64,000 nt of DNA, from NCBI GenBank assembly GCA_963712825.1, contig CAVQJP010000024.1, positions 62,001-126,000 of the forward strand. Direction: 5' to 3'. Source of the DNA: AP-15 sp963712825. GTDB lineage: Bacteria; Pseudomonadota; Alphaproteobacteria; ATCC43930; CGMCC-115725. A program made the position numbers and the translations under genes. This document shows positions 53,374 to 62,056 of this stretch, in pieces; positions within the stretch are counted from its first letter, which is position 1; the number at the start of each line of letters is the position of its first letter. The notes under the pieces are model-generated. The model ran no database searches and had not been told where the DNA came from. It was given only the letters and a program-made list of their open reading frames with translations.

Positions 53374-54627
53374 ATGGAGCACCCGATACCGCGCCACATC
53401 CGGCTGACCTCGCATCCGGGCAGCGCGGGCCTTTCTGGGATCCCGCTGCATTGGGGTGCGGCCGACCCGAGCGAGCGCGGGCCCGTGGTCGCGAGCCCGT
53501 CCGAGCCGAGCCGGCGCAACGCCATCGGCTCCCACTCCGGCGCCTACGGCATTTACCGGGCGCTGGCGGTCGCGACCAAGGCGTTGGCCCGCGACCATCG
53601 CCCCGACCTGACCGACACCGCCCCGGCGGCGCTGATCGCCCCCGCTCCGCAATGGGGCGACCCGGCCAAGATCGTGTCGCTCGACCCGTGGGGGCATCTC
53701 GTCGGCGAAGTGTTTGCCGCGACGATCCGCGACGGCGTCGACGTGCGCCCGACGATCGCGATCACGACCGCGCGCATCGCCATGCCGGAGGTCCGGCAGC
53801 GGATCGCCGAGCGTGGGCTGATACCCGACGGGCGGGTGCTGCTCGCCAATGGCGAGATCCGCGTGACCAAGGCGGCGATCGACCCGGTATGGCATCTGCC
53901 GGGGCTCGCCGCACGCTTTGGCGTTGCCGAGAGCGATTTGCGCCGCAGCCTCTTCGAGGAAACCGGCGGCATGTTCCCGGAGCTCGTAACGCGTCCCGAT
54001 CTCGAAGTGCTGCTGCCGCCCGTCGGCGGGACGACGGTCTACCTCTTTGGCGAGGTCGAGCGGATCGCGGCTCCGGGGACGGTGATCGCCTGCCGCGTCC
54101 ACGACGAATGCAACGGCTCGGATGTTTTCGGCTCGGACATCTGCACCTGCCGACCTTACCTGGTGCACGGCATCGAGGTCTGCGTCGCGACGGCGCAGCA
54201 GGGCGGGGTCGGAATTTTTGTCTACAACCGCAAGGAAGGCAGGGCACTCGGCGAGGTCACGAAGTTCCTCGTCTACAACGCGCGCAAGCGCCAGCCCGGC
54301 GGCGACCGCGCCGACACCTATTTCCGCCGCACCGAATGCGTCGCCGGGGTGCAGGATCTGCGCTTTCAGGAATTGATGCCCGATGTGCTGCACTGGCTCG
54401 GCGTGCGCCGGGTCGATCGTTGGGTGTCGATGTCGAACATGAAGCGGGCGGCACTCGAAGCGCAAGGGATCGAAATCGTCGAACAGGTCGCGATCCCGGA
54501 CAATCTGGTCCCGTTCGACGCCTCGGTCGAGATCGAGGCGAAAAAAGCGGCCGGATACTTTGCCCCGGCCGGCGTTCCGGACGCGCAGGAACTGCACAAC
54601 GTCAAAGGCCGTGCCCTCGGCGAATGA
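53374..54627 (+). CDS. URC1: GTP cyclohydrolase II-like protein of uracil catabolism
   Basis: From ATG 53374 this is 417 aa, an extended GTP cyclohydrolase II homolog. Zinc cysteines are conserved: Cys246 in VHDEC and Cys257/Cys259 in ICTC, the same spacing as in RibA, followed by an RKEGRALGE segment where RibA has RQEGRGIG. In the URC pathway, described in the yeast Saccharomyces kluyveri and found in many bacteria, URC1 acts on a ribosylated uracil intermediate. The next two genes are URC4 and uracil phosphoribosyltransferase, which settles the assignment. An upstream ATG-free extension of the frame looks non-coding. Confidence 0.88.
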   Translation: MEHPIPRHIRLTSHPGSAGLSGIPLHWGAADPSERGPVVASPSEPSRRNAIGSHSGAYGIYRALAVATKALARDHRPDLTDTAPAALIAPAPQWGDPAKIVSLDPWGHLVGEVFAATIRDGVDVRPTIAITTARIAMPEVRQRIAERGLIPDGRVLLANGEIRVTKAAIDPVWHLPGLAARFGVAESDLRRSLFEETGGMFPELVTRPDLEVLLPPVGGTTVYLFGEVERIAAPGTVIACRVHDECNGSDVFGSDICTCRPYLVHGIEVCVATAQQGGVGIFVYNRKEGRALGEVTKFLVYNARKRQPGGDRADTYFRRTECVAGVQDLRFQELMPDVLHWLGVRRVDRWVSMSNMKRAALEAQGIEIVEQVAIPDNLVPFDASVEIEAKKAAGYFAPAGVPDAQELHNVKGRALGE

Positions 54628-55822
54628 CCATCGCGGGGGTGCCGCGGCGCTGCTGAGCGCCGCCGCGGTGCGCGAGCGCTGCGCAATCGTGCTCGCCGCG
54701 GCCGAACGGGGCGAGACCCGGCATTTCCGGCTCGATCTCGATCGGCTCGGCGCGGCGGCCGAGCGGGTGGCGACGATAACACGGCGGCGCTATCCCGATC
54801 TTGCGGTCCCCTTTCACAGCCGCTGGCGGCATTTTTCCGTCGGCGGCGTCGAGCGCGCGGCGCTGGTCGCGGCCGGCGCCGACGCCGCCGAGCAGGCGCG
54901 GGCGCGGATCGACCTCGCCTTTGTCTCGGTGCTGCTCGATGCTGGGGCAGGGCAGGGGTGGCGCTTTCGTGAAGCCGAGACCGGGCAGGTGCTGCAGCGC
55001 TCGGAGGGGCTTGCGGTAGCGAGCCTGCGGGCGACGCAGCAGGGGCTGTTCGCGACCGATCCGGCCACGCCCTGGCGGGCCGACGCCGGCGCATTGGCGC
55101 GGCTTGCGCCCGAACGTGTCGCCGACGCCTTCCAGCACGGCCCCGGCAACCAGCTTCTCGGGATCGACAGCCGCGCCGCCCTGCTGCGCCGGCTGGGCGA
55201 GGTCTGCGCCGCCGACCCAACTCATTTCGGCTGTCCGGCGCGCCCCGGGAACCTTTTCGACTACTGGCGCGCGCAAGACAAAACACTGAGCGCCGCCGAA
55301 ATTTTGCGCACGTTGCTGCGGACCTTGGGGCCGATCTGGCCGGCGCGGCTCAGCCTCGCGGGCGTGCCGCTCGGCGATTGCGGCCGGCATCCTGCGGTGT
55401 CCGGCGACGGGTTCGTGCCGTTTCACAAATTGTCGCAATGGCTCGCCTATTCGCTGGTCGAGCCGCTTGAAGCCGGCGGCCTCCAGGTCGACAACCTCGA
55501 CGGATTGACCGGGCTTGCCGAATACCGCAACGGCGGCCTCTTTCTCGATTGCGCGGTCATCGTGCCGCGCGACCCCGGCCTGTTGGCGCACCCGCTCGAC
55601 GCGGCCAGCGAGCCGGTGGTCGAATGGCGGGCCTTGACCGTCGCATTGCTCGACCGCCTCGCGGCCGACGCGCGCGCGCGGCTCGGTAAAGGTGCCGCGG
55701 AATTCCCGCTCGCCCGCGTGCTCGAAGGCGGCAGCTGGGCGGCGGGCCGCGAAATCGCCTTCGAGCGCCGCCCCGACGGCAGCGCCCCGATCACGATCGT
55801 CAGCGACGGCACCTTGTTTTAG
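54611..55822 (+). CDS. URC4/Urg3 family protein (DUF1688)
   Basis: This 403-aa protein starts at GTG 54611, overlapping the URC1 end by 17 bp. It is a DUF1688 protein: VPFHSRWRHF, RIDLAFVSVLLDAGAG, ATQQGLFATDP, GIDSRAALLRRLGE, PFHKLSQWLAYSLVEPLE in parts, and GLTGLAEYRNGGLF. URC4 is required for uracil breakdown in the URC pathway, but its exact reaction is not settled. It is found with URC1 and UPRT as here. Confidence 0.88.
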   Translation: MPSANDHRGGAAALLSAAAVRERCAIVLAAAERGETRHFRLDLDRLGAAAERVATITRRRYPDLAVPFHSRWRHFSVGGVERAALVAAGADAAEQARARIDLAFVSVLLDAGAGQGWRFREAETGQVLQRSEGLAVASLRATQQGLFATDPATPWRADAGALARLAPERVADAFQHGPGNQLLGIDSRAALLRRLGEVCAADPTHFGCPARPGNLFDYWRAQDKTLSAAEILRTLLRTLGPIWPARLSLAGVPLGDCGRHPAVSGDGFVPFHKLSQWLAYSLVEPLEAGGLQVDNLDGLTGLAEYRNGGLFLDCAVIVPRDPGLLAHPLDAASEPVVEWRALTVALLDRLAADARARLGKGAAEFPLARVLEGGSWAAGREIAFERRPDGSAPITIVSDGTLF

Positions 55823-55834
55823 GAGCGCCAGAGG

Positions 55835-56476
55835 ATGCAGCAGCACCGGCCGGGTCTGACCGTCGTCGACCATCCGTTGGTTCAGCACAAATTGTCGTTG
55901 ATGCGCGACCAGGCGACGTCGACCGCCGAGTTTCGCCGGCTGTTGCGCGAAATCAGCCTGCTGCTCGCCTACGAGGCGACGCGCGAGCTGCCGCTCGAAA
56001 CCGCCGAGATCGAGACGCCGCTCGAACGCGGCAATTTCCCGTTGTTGTCGGGTAAAAAGCTGTGCCTGGTCTCGATCCTGCGCGCCGGCAACGGCATTCT
56101 CGACGGCATGCTCGACCTGTTGCCGTCGGCGCGCGTCGGCCATGTCGGAATTTATCGCGAGCCTCGCACGTTGCAGGCGGTCGAATACTATCTGAAATTG
56201 CCCGACGACTTGGCCGAGCGCGATGTGATCCTGGTCGACCCGATGCTGGCGACCGGCAATTCGGCGGTGGCGGCGATCTCCCGGCTGGTCGAGCTCAAGG
56301 CGCGTTCGATCAAATTCGTCTGCCTTGTCGCCGCACCCGAGGGGGTCGACAAGGTCCTGGAGGTCTTCCCCGAGGTTACGATCGTCGCGGCGGCGCTCGA
56401 CCGCTGCCTCGACGCCCACGGCTACATCCTGCCCGGCCTCGGCGACGCCGGCGACCGCCTCTTCGGCACCAAGTAA
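55835..56476 (+). CDS. upp: Uracil phosphoribosyltransferase
   Basis: This 213-aa enzyme makes UMP from uracil and PRPP. Marks: HPLVQHKLSLMRD, VSILRAGNGILDGML, YREP, the PRPP loop VILVDPMLATGNSA, and the uracil-binding GYILPGLGDAGDRLFGT end. In this operon it probably supplies UMP as the entry step of the URC uracil-catabolism pathway (the role called URC6), as well as salvage. It starts 12 bp after the URC4 stop, preceded by GAGG. Confidence 0.95.
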   Translation: MQQHRPGLTVVDHPLVQHKLSLMRDQATSTAEFRRLLREISLLLAYEATRELPLETAEIETPLERGNFPLLSGKKLCLVSILRAGNGILDGMLDLLPSARVGHVGIYREPRTLQAVEYYLKLPDDLAERDVILVDPMLATGNSAVAAISRLVELKARSIKFVCLVAAPEGVDKVLEVFPEVTIVAAALDRCLDAHGYILPGLGDAGDRLFGTK

Positions 56477-56483
56477 TCTCAGC

Positions 56484-57890
56484 TCATTTTGTCGCGCCGC
56501 CGCACCAGCACTCGGCAAAGGCCGCCGGCGAGATGTGACCGGTGGCGCAGTCGTAGCTGCGGATCGCGGTTGGCTTGTCCGAGCTCATCCGCCAGTAAAC
56601 CGGGCTCGACACCGGAAACAGCGTATGCCAGCGCGCGCGGTCCTGCGGTTGGGTGGCGATCATCGTGTAAAGCCGCTCGAGGCTCGGCAGATCCACCCGC
56701 GGCAGCCCCCAGGCCTGGGTGAAGGTGTATTCGGCTCGCCACTGCGGGGACGCATTCGCCCCGGCCTGCGGCAAGTTGGTCAAATCGTAGGTCGTCTCGT
56801 CGAGAATGCCCCCGGCCCGGTCATATGCAACGGTGCGGAAGGCCGGGTTCTGGCCAAAGATCGGGCTCAGCGCCGGGGTGATTATTACAAAGCCAAAATT
56901 TCCGCCGGCGGGGCCGAGGAGGCGGAAATCGTCCATATGCGTATGCCCGGCAAACTCGGCGGCGACGGTGCCAGGGTAGCGCTTGAGCAGTGCGGCAAAA
57001 GCCTCGGCATAGCTCTCCTTCCACATCGGGATGACGCGGTCGGGACACATGCCTTGGCGCCAGGTCGCGTACCCGTCGATCCCCGGCGGAATGTGGTAGA
57101 CGAGCCAGACAGGCTCATGCGCCCGGCGGGCGGCGGCGAGTTCGTCTCCGAGCCAGGCGAGGGTCGCGCCGCCGGGGTCGGCCGCGGGCGGGCCGCCGCA
57201 GGCGTCGCGGTAGTTGCGCGAAAAGACGACCGTGTCGAGGAGCAGGATGCGCAGGCCCTCGACTTTGACGCTGGCGTTGCCGTAGCTCGTCCAGTCCTGC
57301 TCGAAGCCGGGTTCAAGACCGGCATTGCCGAGAAGGCTGCGCAAAACCGGCAAGGCGTCAGCGAGAAACGGGCCGTTCGGCTGCAATTGGTAATCGCCGC
57401 AATCGTCGTCGTTGTTGCCGAGGACCGGGAGGATCGGGACAGCCGGAAACGCGCGCTCGAGCTCCAAGGCCAAAAATTGGATCGTATTTCGTACAAACCC
57501 GCGATAGGCCGCGTCCGAATGATCCTTGGCCGCGGCGTTGAATGAGGCGCGGTAATGGTGCGCAAGAAAATCGCCGGGCAGCAGCACCATCTCTGGGTGC
57601 GGCAGGGTTTGCCGCATCGCTTCGACGGCCGAACGCAGCAAGGGCCAGGTCGTGTCCTTTCCGTAGCTGCCGAACCCGGTTCCGGCGCCGTCGAGGACCG
57701 CGCGCCAATCGCCGGGCGCTGCGGCGGCAAGGCGGTCGACCAATTGCGGCGCCGCCATCGGGTCGAAATGGACATCCGACATTACCAGGAGCCGCCCTGG
57801 CGGCGCCGGGCGGGTCGCCTCCTGCGCATGAAGCGCCGGAGCGAACGCGACAAAGACAGCCAAAAGCGCCGCGAGCACGGCAGGAGGCAT
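56484..57890 (-). CDS. Secreted metallophosphoesterase, acid-sphingomyelinase-like
   Basis: This 468-aa exported protein has a signal peptide (cleavage near HAQ at 23) and a calcineurin-type metallophosphoesterase domain: DVHFD at 39-43, PGDF, GNNDDD, a His in YHIPPG, and GHTHMDD. The layout is like acid sphingomyelinase-type phosphodiesterases. The C-terminal extension has further Cys (YDCATG, CWCGG). The substrate is unknown; a phosphodiester in the periplasm is likely. It ends eight bases from the convergent upp gene. Confidence 0.83.
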   Translation of the reverse strand: MPPAVLAALLAVFVAFAPALHAQEATRPAPPGRLLVMSDVHFDPMAAPQLVDRLAAAAPGDWRAVLDGAGTGFGSYGKDTTWPLLRSAVEAMRQTLPHPEMVLLPGDFLAHHYRASFNAAAKDHSDAAYRGFVRNTIQFLALELERAFPAVPILPVLGNNDDDCGDYQLQPNGPFLADALPVLRSLLGNAGLEPGFEQDWTSYGNASVKVEGLRILLLDTVVFSRNYRDACGGPPAADPGGATLAWLGDELAAARRAHEPVWLVYHIPPGIDGYATWRQGMCPDRVIPMWKESYAEAFAALLKRYPGTVAAEFAGHTHMDDFRLLGPAGGNFGFVIITPALSPIFGQNPAFRTVAYDRAGGILDETTYDLTNLPQAGANASPQWRAEYTFTQAWGLPRVDLPSLERLYTMIATQPQDRARWHTLFPVSSPVYWRMSSDKPTAIRSYDCATGHISPAAFAECWCGGATK

Positions 57891-57959
57891 GGCAAGCTCT
57901 CTTAATGCCGGTCCGACGAGACGATCGTACCGCGCCGGGAACGCGCCGACCCGCGCCCT

Positions 57960-58463
57960 TTAGTGGGATCCGTCCCGTTCGTGCGGCGGCGACCACGGCC
58001 GCGGACGCTGGTGTGCCAGCTGGACGAATTTGGCGCGCTGCTCGGGCGACAGCGTCGCCAGAAACGACAAGGTCGTCGTCGTCAAATCCCGCATAAAGCC
58101 CCGCCGCTCTTCTGCCGCCTGGTCGAACAATTGCATGACCTTGGCTTCGTCGGCATGGGGCTTTGCCACCTCTGACCAGGCATTTCCGATTAGTGGCTGC
58201 ACCGCTCCGTGCATAGCTTGCAGCCGCTGTCGCATGGTCTGCGAGTAATGCGCAAACGCCTGCTTTTGCTCGGCGTCGAGGCCAAGCTCGCCCGACATCT
58301 GCTCGAGCCGGTCTTCGGGGGTCGGCATCGGCGCCGGAGCATGGATGCGAATCCACATCGCTCCGACGACAAAAAACAGGTTGAGCGCCAGCGACAATGC
58401 CAGCAGCACCTTAAACAAATGTTGGCGGGCGCCGCTGCGGGCGGCGGGCTCGGCGAGCATCAT
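57960..58463 (-). CDS. Spy/CpxP-like periplasmic protein (metal-sensor fold)
   Basis: This 167-aa protein has one N-terminal membrane helix (about 19-41) and a helical periplasmic part with LTxxQ-like repeats: LGLDAEQKQAFAHYSQTMRQ in parts, and LSPEQRAKFVQL, as in the CpxP/Spy/ZraP superfamily. Such proteins bind misfolded proteins or metals under envelope stress. The start overlaps the stop of the anti-sigma-like gene (ATGA); both follow an ECF sigma gene, so it is likely part of that stress regulon. Confidence 0.8.
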   Translation of the reverse strand: MMLAEPAARSGARQHLFKVLLALSLALNLFFVVGAMWIRIHAPAPMPTPEDRLEQMSGELGLDAEQKQAFAHYSQTMRQRLQAMHGAVQPLIGNAWSEVAKPHADEAKVMQLFDQAAEERRGFMRDLTTTTLSFLATLSPEQRAKFVQLAHQRPRPWSPPHERDGSH

Positions 58464-59023
58464 GTCTGCTGGCCTTCGCCGAGCTCGCGCAGAAAGCCGG
58501 TCGACGGGTCAAGCAACTCCGGCAGGAAATTGCCTTCGCCGAACTGTTGCGGCTGGCCGGGCGCGCTCAGAGTGAGCGAGGCGCCGCTGCCCATCGCAAA
58601 GCCGAGCCAGCCGGCAAAGGCGAGCGCCGCCGCGAGCCCGCCCCATTGCGCGACACCCTGCAAAACGCGGCGCCCCGCCTGGGGCGGCACAAAGGGGATG
58701 ATGCGAGCGGGCTCGCGCACCTCGTCGACGAGCGCCACAGCGCGCGCGATGACCGGCTCCAGCCCGCTCGGCATCGCGATGCCGCCGGTCGAGATCGCTC
58801 GCGCTGCGGCGACATCCGAAGCGGCGACCGCGTCGCCGGCGACAAGGGCCGCGACCCGATCGTGCTCGTCCTCGTCGTCCAGCATGCCGTCGGCCAAGCC
58901 CGCGAGATCGAGCAGCCGCTCGGTTTCGCTGTCGGGCATCTCGGCCGTAAAGCTGCGCCGCCATAAGGTTCTGCCGGCGTCGGAGCCCGCCGGCTCTTCG
59001 ATTGCATCGTCAATTGGGCTCAT
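58460..59023 (-). CDS. Probable membrane anti-sigma factor
   Basis: This 187-aa protein has an acidic cytoplasmic N-terminal part (about 1-120) with a helix rich in Ala and Asp, and a single membrane helix at about 128-146 (WGGLAAALAFAGWLGFAMGS) with a short periplasmic tail. Position directly after an ECF sigma gene and the one-helix layout fit an anti-sigma factor; no zinc HxxxCxxC motif is present. It is coupled to the Spy/CpxP-like gene by ATGA. Confidence 0.65.
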   Translation of the reverse strand: MSPIDDAIEEPAGSDAGRTLWRRSFTAEMPDSETERLLDLAGLADGMLDDEDEHDRVAALVAGDAVAASDVAAARAISTGGIAMPSGLEPVIARAVALVDEVREPARIIPFVPPQAGRRVLQGVAQWGGLAAALAFAGWLGFAMGSGASLTLSAPGQPQQFGEGNFLPELLDPSTGFLRELGEGQQT

Positions 59024-59093
59024 CGCACCGCTCTCTGCCCTTTTTTAGGCGGGGCGCCGCACGGGCATCCCCGCAACCTGCTGGTTCGGCCGC

Positions 59094-59666
59094 TCATTCC
59101 ACTTCCGCTTTGAAATAAGCACGCAATTTGATCATCGCCTTGTGATGGGCGCTGCGCACGGTTTGCGGGTCGATGCCGAGCTGGGCGGCGATCTCCGCCA
59201 CCTCCATGTCGCGGTCGTAGAGCATCCCCAAAATTTCGCGCTGGCGCGGCGACAACAGCGCCTCGGGCAGCTTGAGCTTGCGGACCGGCTCGACCGGCGG
59301 GACCGAGAGCTGTGCTTCCGGCACCGCCTCGATCGGCACCGAGAGCGGCCGGTGGCGCCGCAAGGCGTCGCGCGCGGTGCTGCGGGCGACGATCGTGATC
59401 CAGGTCGTCAGCCCGGCGCGCGCCGGGTCATAGCTGCGCAACAGCCGGAAATCGTTGCGGCACAGCCGCAAGAACACCTCCTGGGTCAAATCCTCGACCT
59501 CGGCGGCTTCGCGTGCCACCCCGCGAACCGCGGCGACGACCAGCCCCGCGTAGCGCCGGACAAAGGCTTCCCAGGCACCCTTTTCCTTGCGGACAAGCGC
59601 GTCGAGCAGATCGTCAGGCGCGGCGCGCGCCGCCGCCAAATCGCGCCCGGCGCGGCCCTGCCTCAA
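59094..59666 (-). CDS. ECF-type sigma factor overlapping the fumarase gene end
   Basis: This protein of up to 190 aa has sigma region 2 (WEAFVRRYAGLVVAAVRG, VEDLTQEVFLRL, LTTWITIVARSTARDALRR) and region 4 (LSPRQREILGMLYDRDMEVAEIAAQLG in parts, with the helix-turn-helix). The first in-frame start is TTG 59666, which overlaps the fumarase stop (TTGA); a later start is possible. An anti-sigma-like gene and a Spy/CpxP-like gene follow, so it probably controls an envelope response. The overlap implies read-through from fumarase. Confidence 0.85.
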   Translation of the reverse strand: MRQGRAGRDLAAARAAPDDLLDALVRKEKGAWEAFVRRYAGLVVAAVRGVAREAAEVEDLTQEVFLRLCRNDFRLLRSYDPARAGLTTWITIVARSTARDALRRHRPLSVPIEAVPEAQLSVPPVEPVRKLKLPEALLSPRQREILGMLYDRDMEVAEIAAQLGIDPQTVRSAHHKAMIKLRAYFKAEVE

Positions 59667-61276
59667 GTCAGCGCGGCGAAAAAATCATTGCCTTTGTCGT
59701 CGATCACGACAAAGGCCGGGAAATTCTCAACCTCGATCCGCCACACCGCTTCCATGCCGAGCTCGGGGTATTCGACGGTTTCGACCTTGCGGATGCAGTC
59801 CTGGGCGAGCCGCGCCGCCGGCCCGCCGATCGAGCCGAGGTAAAAGCCGCGATGCTTGCGGCAGGCGTCGCGCACCTCGGCGCCGCGATTGCCCTTGGCG
59901 AGGGTGACAAAGCTGCCGCCCGCCGCCATGAAGGCGTCGACATAGCTGTCCATCCGCCCGGCCGTCGTCGGCCCGAACGAGCCCGACGCATATCCGGCCG
60001 GGGTCTTGGCCGGCCCGGCGTAATAGATCGGATGATTCTTGACGTAGTCGGGCAGACCCTCGCCGCGGTCGAGCCGCTCCTGCAGTTTCGCGTGCGCGAT
60101 GTCGCGCGCGACGATCAGCGGACCGGTCAGGCTGAGCCGCGTCTTGATCGGGTATTGCGACAGGGTGCGGCGGATTTCGGCCATCGGCCGGTTGAGATCG
60201 ACCGGCACGACAGCGCCGCCGAGCGTCGCCTCGTCGATCTCGGGCAGAAAGCGCGCCGGATTGGTTTCGAGCTCTTCGAGAAACACGCCCTCGGCGGTGA
60301 TCTTGCCGAGAATCTGGCGGTCGGCCGAGCACGACACGCCGATCCCGATCGGCAGGCTCGCGCCGTGCCGCGGCAGGCGGACGACCCGCACGTCGTGACA
60401 GAAATACTTGCCGCCGAATTGCGCGCCGATCCCGAGCCCGCGGGTCAGCTCCAGCACCTCTTCTTCAAAGCCGCGGTCGCGATAAGCCTGCCCATATCGG
60501 TTGCCCTCGGTCGGCAGCGCGTCGAGATAGCGGCAGCTCGCGAGCTTGACGGTCTTCAGGTTCATCTCGGCCGACGTGCCGCCGATCACGATCGCCAGGT
60601 GATAGGGCGGGCAGGCGGCGGTGCCGAGCGTGCGGATCTTCTCGTCGAGGAACTTGAGCAAGGATTTCGGGTTCAGCACCGCCTTCGACTGCTGGTAGAG
60701 GAAGCTCTTGTTGGCGGAACCGCCGCCCTTGGCGATAAACAGAAACTTGTAGGCCTCGCCCGGCTCGGCGTAGAGGTCGATCTGGGCGGGCAGATTGTCG
60801 CCGGTGTTGACCTCCTCATACATCGACAGCGGCGCCACCTGGCTGTAGCGCAGATTGGTCTCGGTGTAGGTGCGGCGGATGCCGGCCGAGATCGCCGCGG
60901 CGTCGTCGCCCTCGGTCCACACCTGCTGGCCCTTTTTGCCCATCACGATCGCGGTGCCGGTGTCCTGGCACATCGGCAATACCCGGCCGGCCGCGATGTT
61001 GGCGTTTTTCAACAGGTCGAAGGCGACGAATTTGTCGTTCGACGAAGCCTCGGGGTCGTCGAGGATCGCGCGCAACGAGGCCAGGTGCCCCGGCCGCAGC
61101 AGGTGCGCCGAATCGACAAACGCCTGCGCCGCGAGCCGGGTCAGCCCCTCCGGCTCGATCTTGACGATCCGCTTTCCTTCAAAATTGCCGGTCGAGACGT
61201 GCTCGTCGGTGAGCTTGCGGTAGGGCGCCTCGTCGGCGCCGAGCGCAAACAGCTCGTGATAGTCAAAATTGCTCAT
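59663..61276 (-). CDS. Class I fumarate hydratase (iron-sulfur, FumA/B type)
   Basis: This 537-aa fumarase interconverts fumarate and malate in the citric acid cycle. It starts at ATG 61276. Cysteines for the [4Fe-4S] cluster lie at Cys103 (MCQDTGT), Cys222 (ACPPYH) and Cys316 (SCSADRQ), with the spacing of FumA. SANKSFLYQQ and GYASGSFGPTTAGRMDSYV in parts are also typical. Its stop overlaps the start of an ECF sigma gene. Confidence 0.95.
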   Translation of the reverse strand: MSNFDYHELFALGADEAPYRKLTDEHVSTGNFEGKRIVKIEPEGLTRLAAQAFVDSAHLLRPGHLASLRAILDDPEASSNDKFVAFDLLKNANIAAGRVLPMCQDTGTAIVMGKKGQQVWTEGDDAAAISAGIRRTYTETNLRYSQVAPLSMYEEVNTGDNLPAQIDLYAEPGEAYKFLFIAKGGGSANKSFLYQQSKAVLNPKSLLKFLDEKIRTLGTAACPPYHLAIVIGGTSAEMNLKTVKLASCRYLDALPTEGNRYGQAYRDRGFEEEVLELTRGLGIGAQFGGKYFCHDVRVVRLPRHGASLPIGIGVSCSADRQILGKITAEGVFLEELETNPARFLPEIDEATLGGAVVPVDLNRPMAEIRRTLSQYPIKTRLSLTGPLIVARDIAHAKLQERLDRGEGLPDYVKNHPIYYAGPAKTPAGYASGSFGPTTAGRMDSYVDAFMAAGGSFVTLAKGNRGAEVRDACRKHRGFYLGSIGGPAARLAQDCIRKVETVEYPELGMEAVWRIEVENFPAFVVIDDKGNDFFAALT

Positions 61277-61400
61277 GCCGCCGCTCCGGGATCCGTCCGG
61301 CGGCAGCATCCCCGTTTGCGGCCCCGCGTCAAGCCGGGCGCTTTGAAGAGGGGACGATCCCTGGCATAGTTCGCGCTGGAGCGAGCCGGGGAGGCGCCTG

Positions 61401-62033
61401 ATGGCCAAGGGTCTGCTGATCGCGGCATTCGATTTTTCGAATGTCGCCGAGGACGAGTTCAACGACTGGTACGACCTCGAGCACATCCCGGAGCGCCAGC
61501 GTGTGCCGGGATTTCTGAGCCTGCAGCGCTGGGTCGGCGCCGAGGACGCAAGGCAATCGGTCGCGACCTACGACCTCGACAGTCTGGCGATCCTGGACAG
61601 CCCGGCCTACCGGGCGATCGGCGGCGAGAATTTGTCGCCGTGGTCAAAGCGGGTCACGGCGAAATGCCGCCGGCTGCTGCCGCGCTTTGAGGGCGAGCAG
61701 ATCCTGCCCGGCGGCGCCGTGGCCCCGCAGGGCGCCGGCGGACTGCTGTTGGTGGCGATGACACCGGCGCCGCAGCACGAGACCGAGTTCAACGCCTGGT
61801 ACGACACCGAGCACGTCCCGGCGCTGTCGCGCGTGCCGGGAGTGCTGAGCGCCCGCCGTTTCCGCGCCGCCGGCAGCCGCTACGTCGCGCTCTACCATCT
61901 GAGCGCTCCCGAGGTGGTGTCCAGCCCGGAGTGGAAGCGGGCCAGCGAGTCGACCCCGATGCCGGCCCATATCCGCCCCGACATCAGCGATCGCGCCCGC
62001 CTCGTCTGCGGCGCCTATCGTCGCCGGTCGTAG
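61401..62033 (+). CDS. Duplicated ferredoxin-fold (dimeric alpha-beta barrel) protein
   Basis: This 210-aa protein consists of two similar halves: FNDWYDLEHIPERQRVPGFL at about 19-38 and FNAWYDTEHVPALSRVPGVL at about 129-148. Each is a ferredoxin-like half of the EthD/dimeric alpha-beta barrel superfamily, so the chain probably forms the barrel by itself. Function is unknown. A glutathione transferase gene follows after 23 bp, likely in the same operon. Confidence 0.75.
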   Translation: MAKGLLIAAFDFSNVAEDEFNDWYDLEHIPERQRVPGFLSLQRWVGAEDARQSVATYDLDSLAILDSPAYRAIGGENLSPWSKRVTAKCRRLLPRFEGEQILPGGAVAPQGAGGLLLVAMTPAPQHETEFNAWYDTEHVPALSRVPGVLSARRFRAAGSRYVALYHLSAPEVVSSPEWKRASESTPMPAHIRPDISDRARLVCGAYRRRS

Positions 62034-62056
62034 GGTTTTCCGGCGGGAGCGGGAAG

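Noticed and set aside
54602..56518. 638-codon - strand frame over URC4 and upp
   Set aside because: No domain likeness; the + strand genes have clear family motifs.
59513..61369. 618-codon + strand frame over the ECF sigma and fumarase genes
   Set aside because: Antisense shadow; fumarase Cys ligands and spacing are conserved on the - strand.
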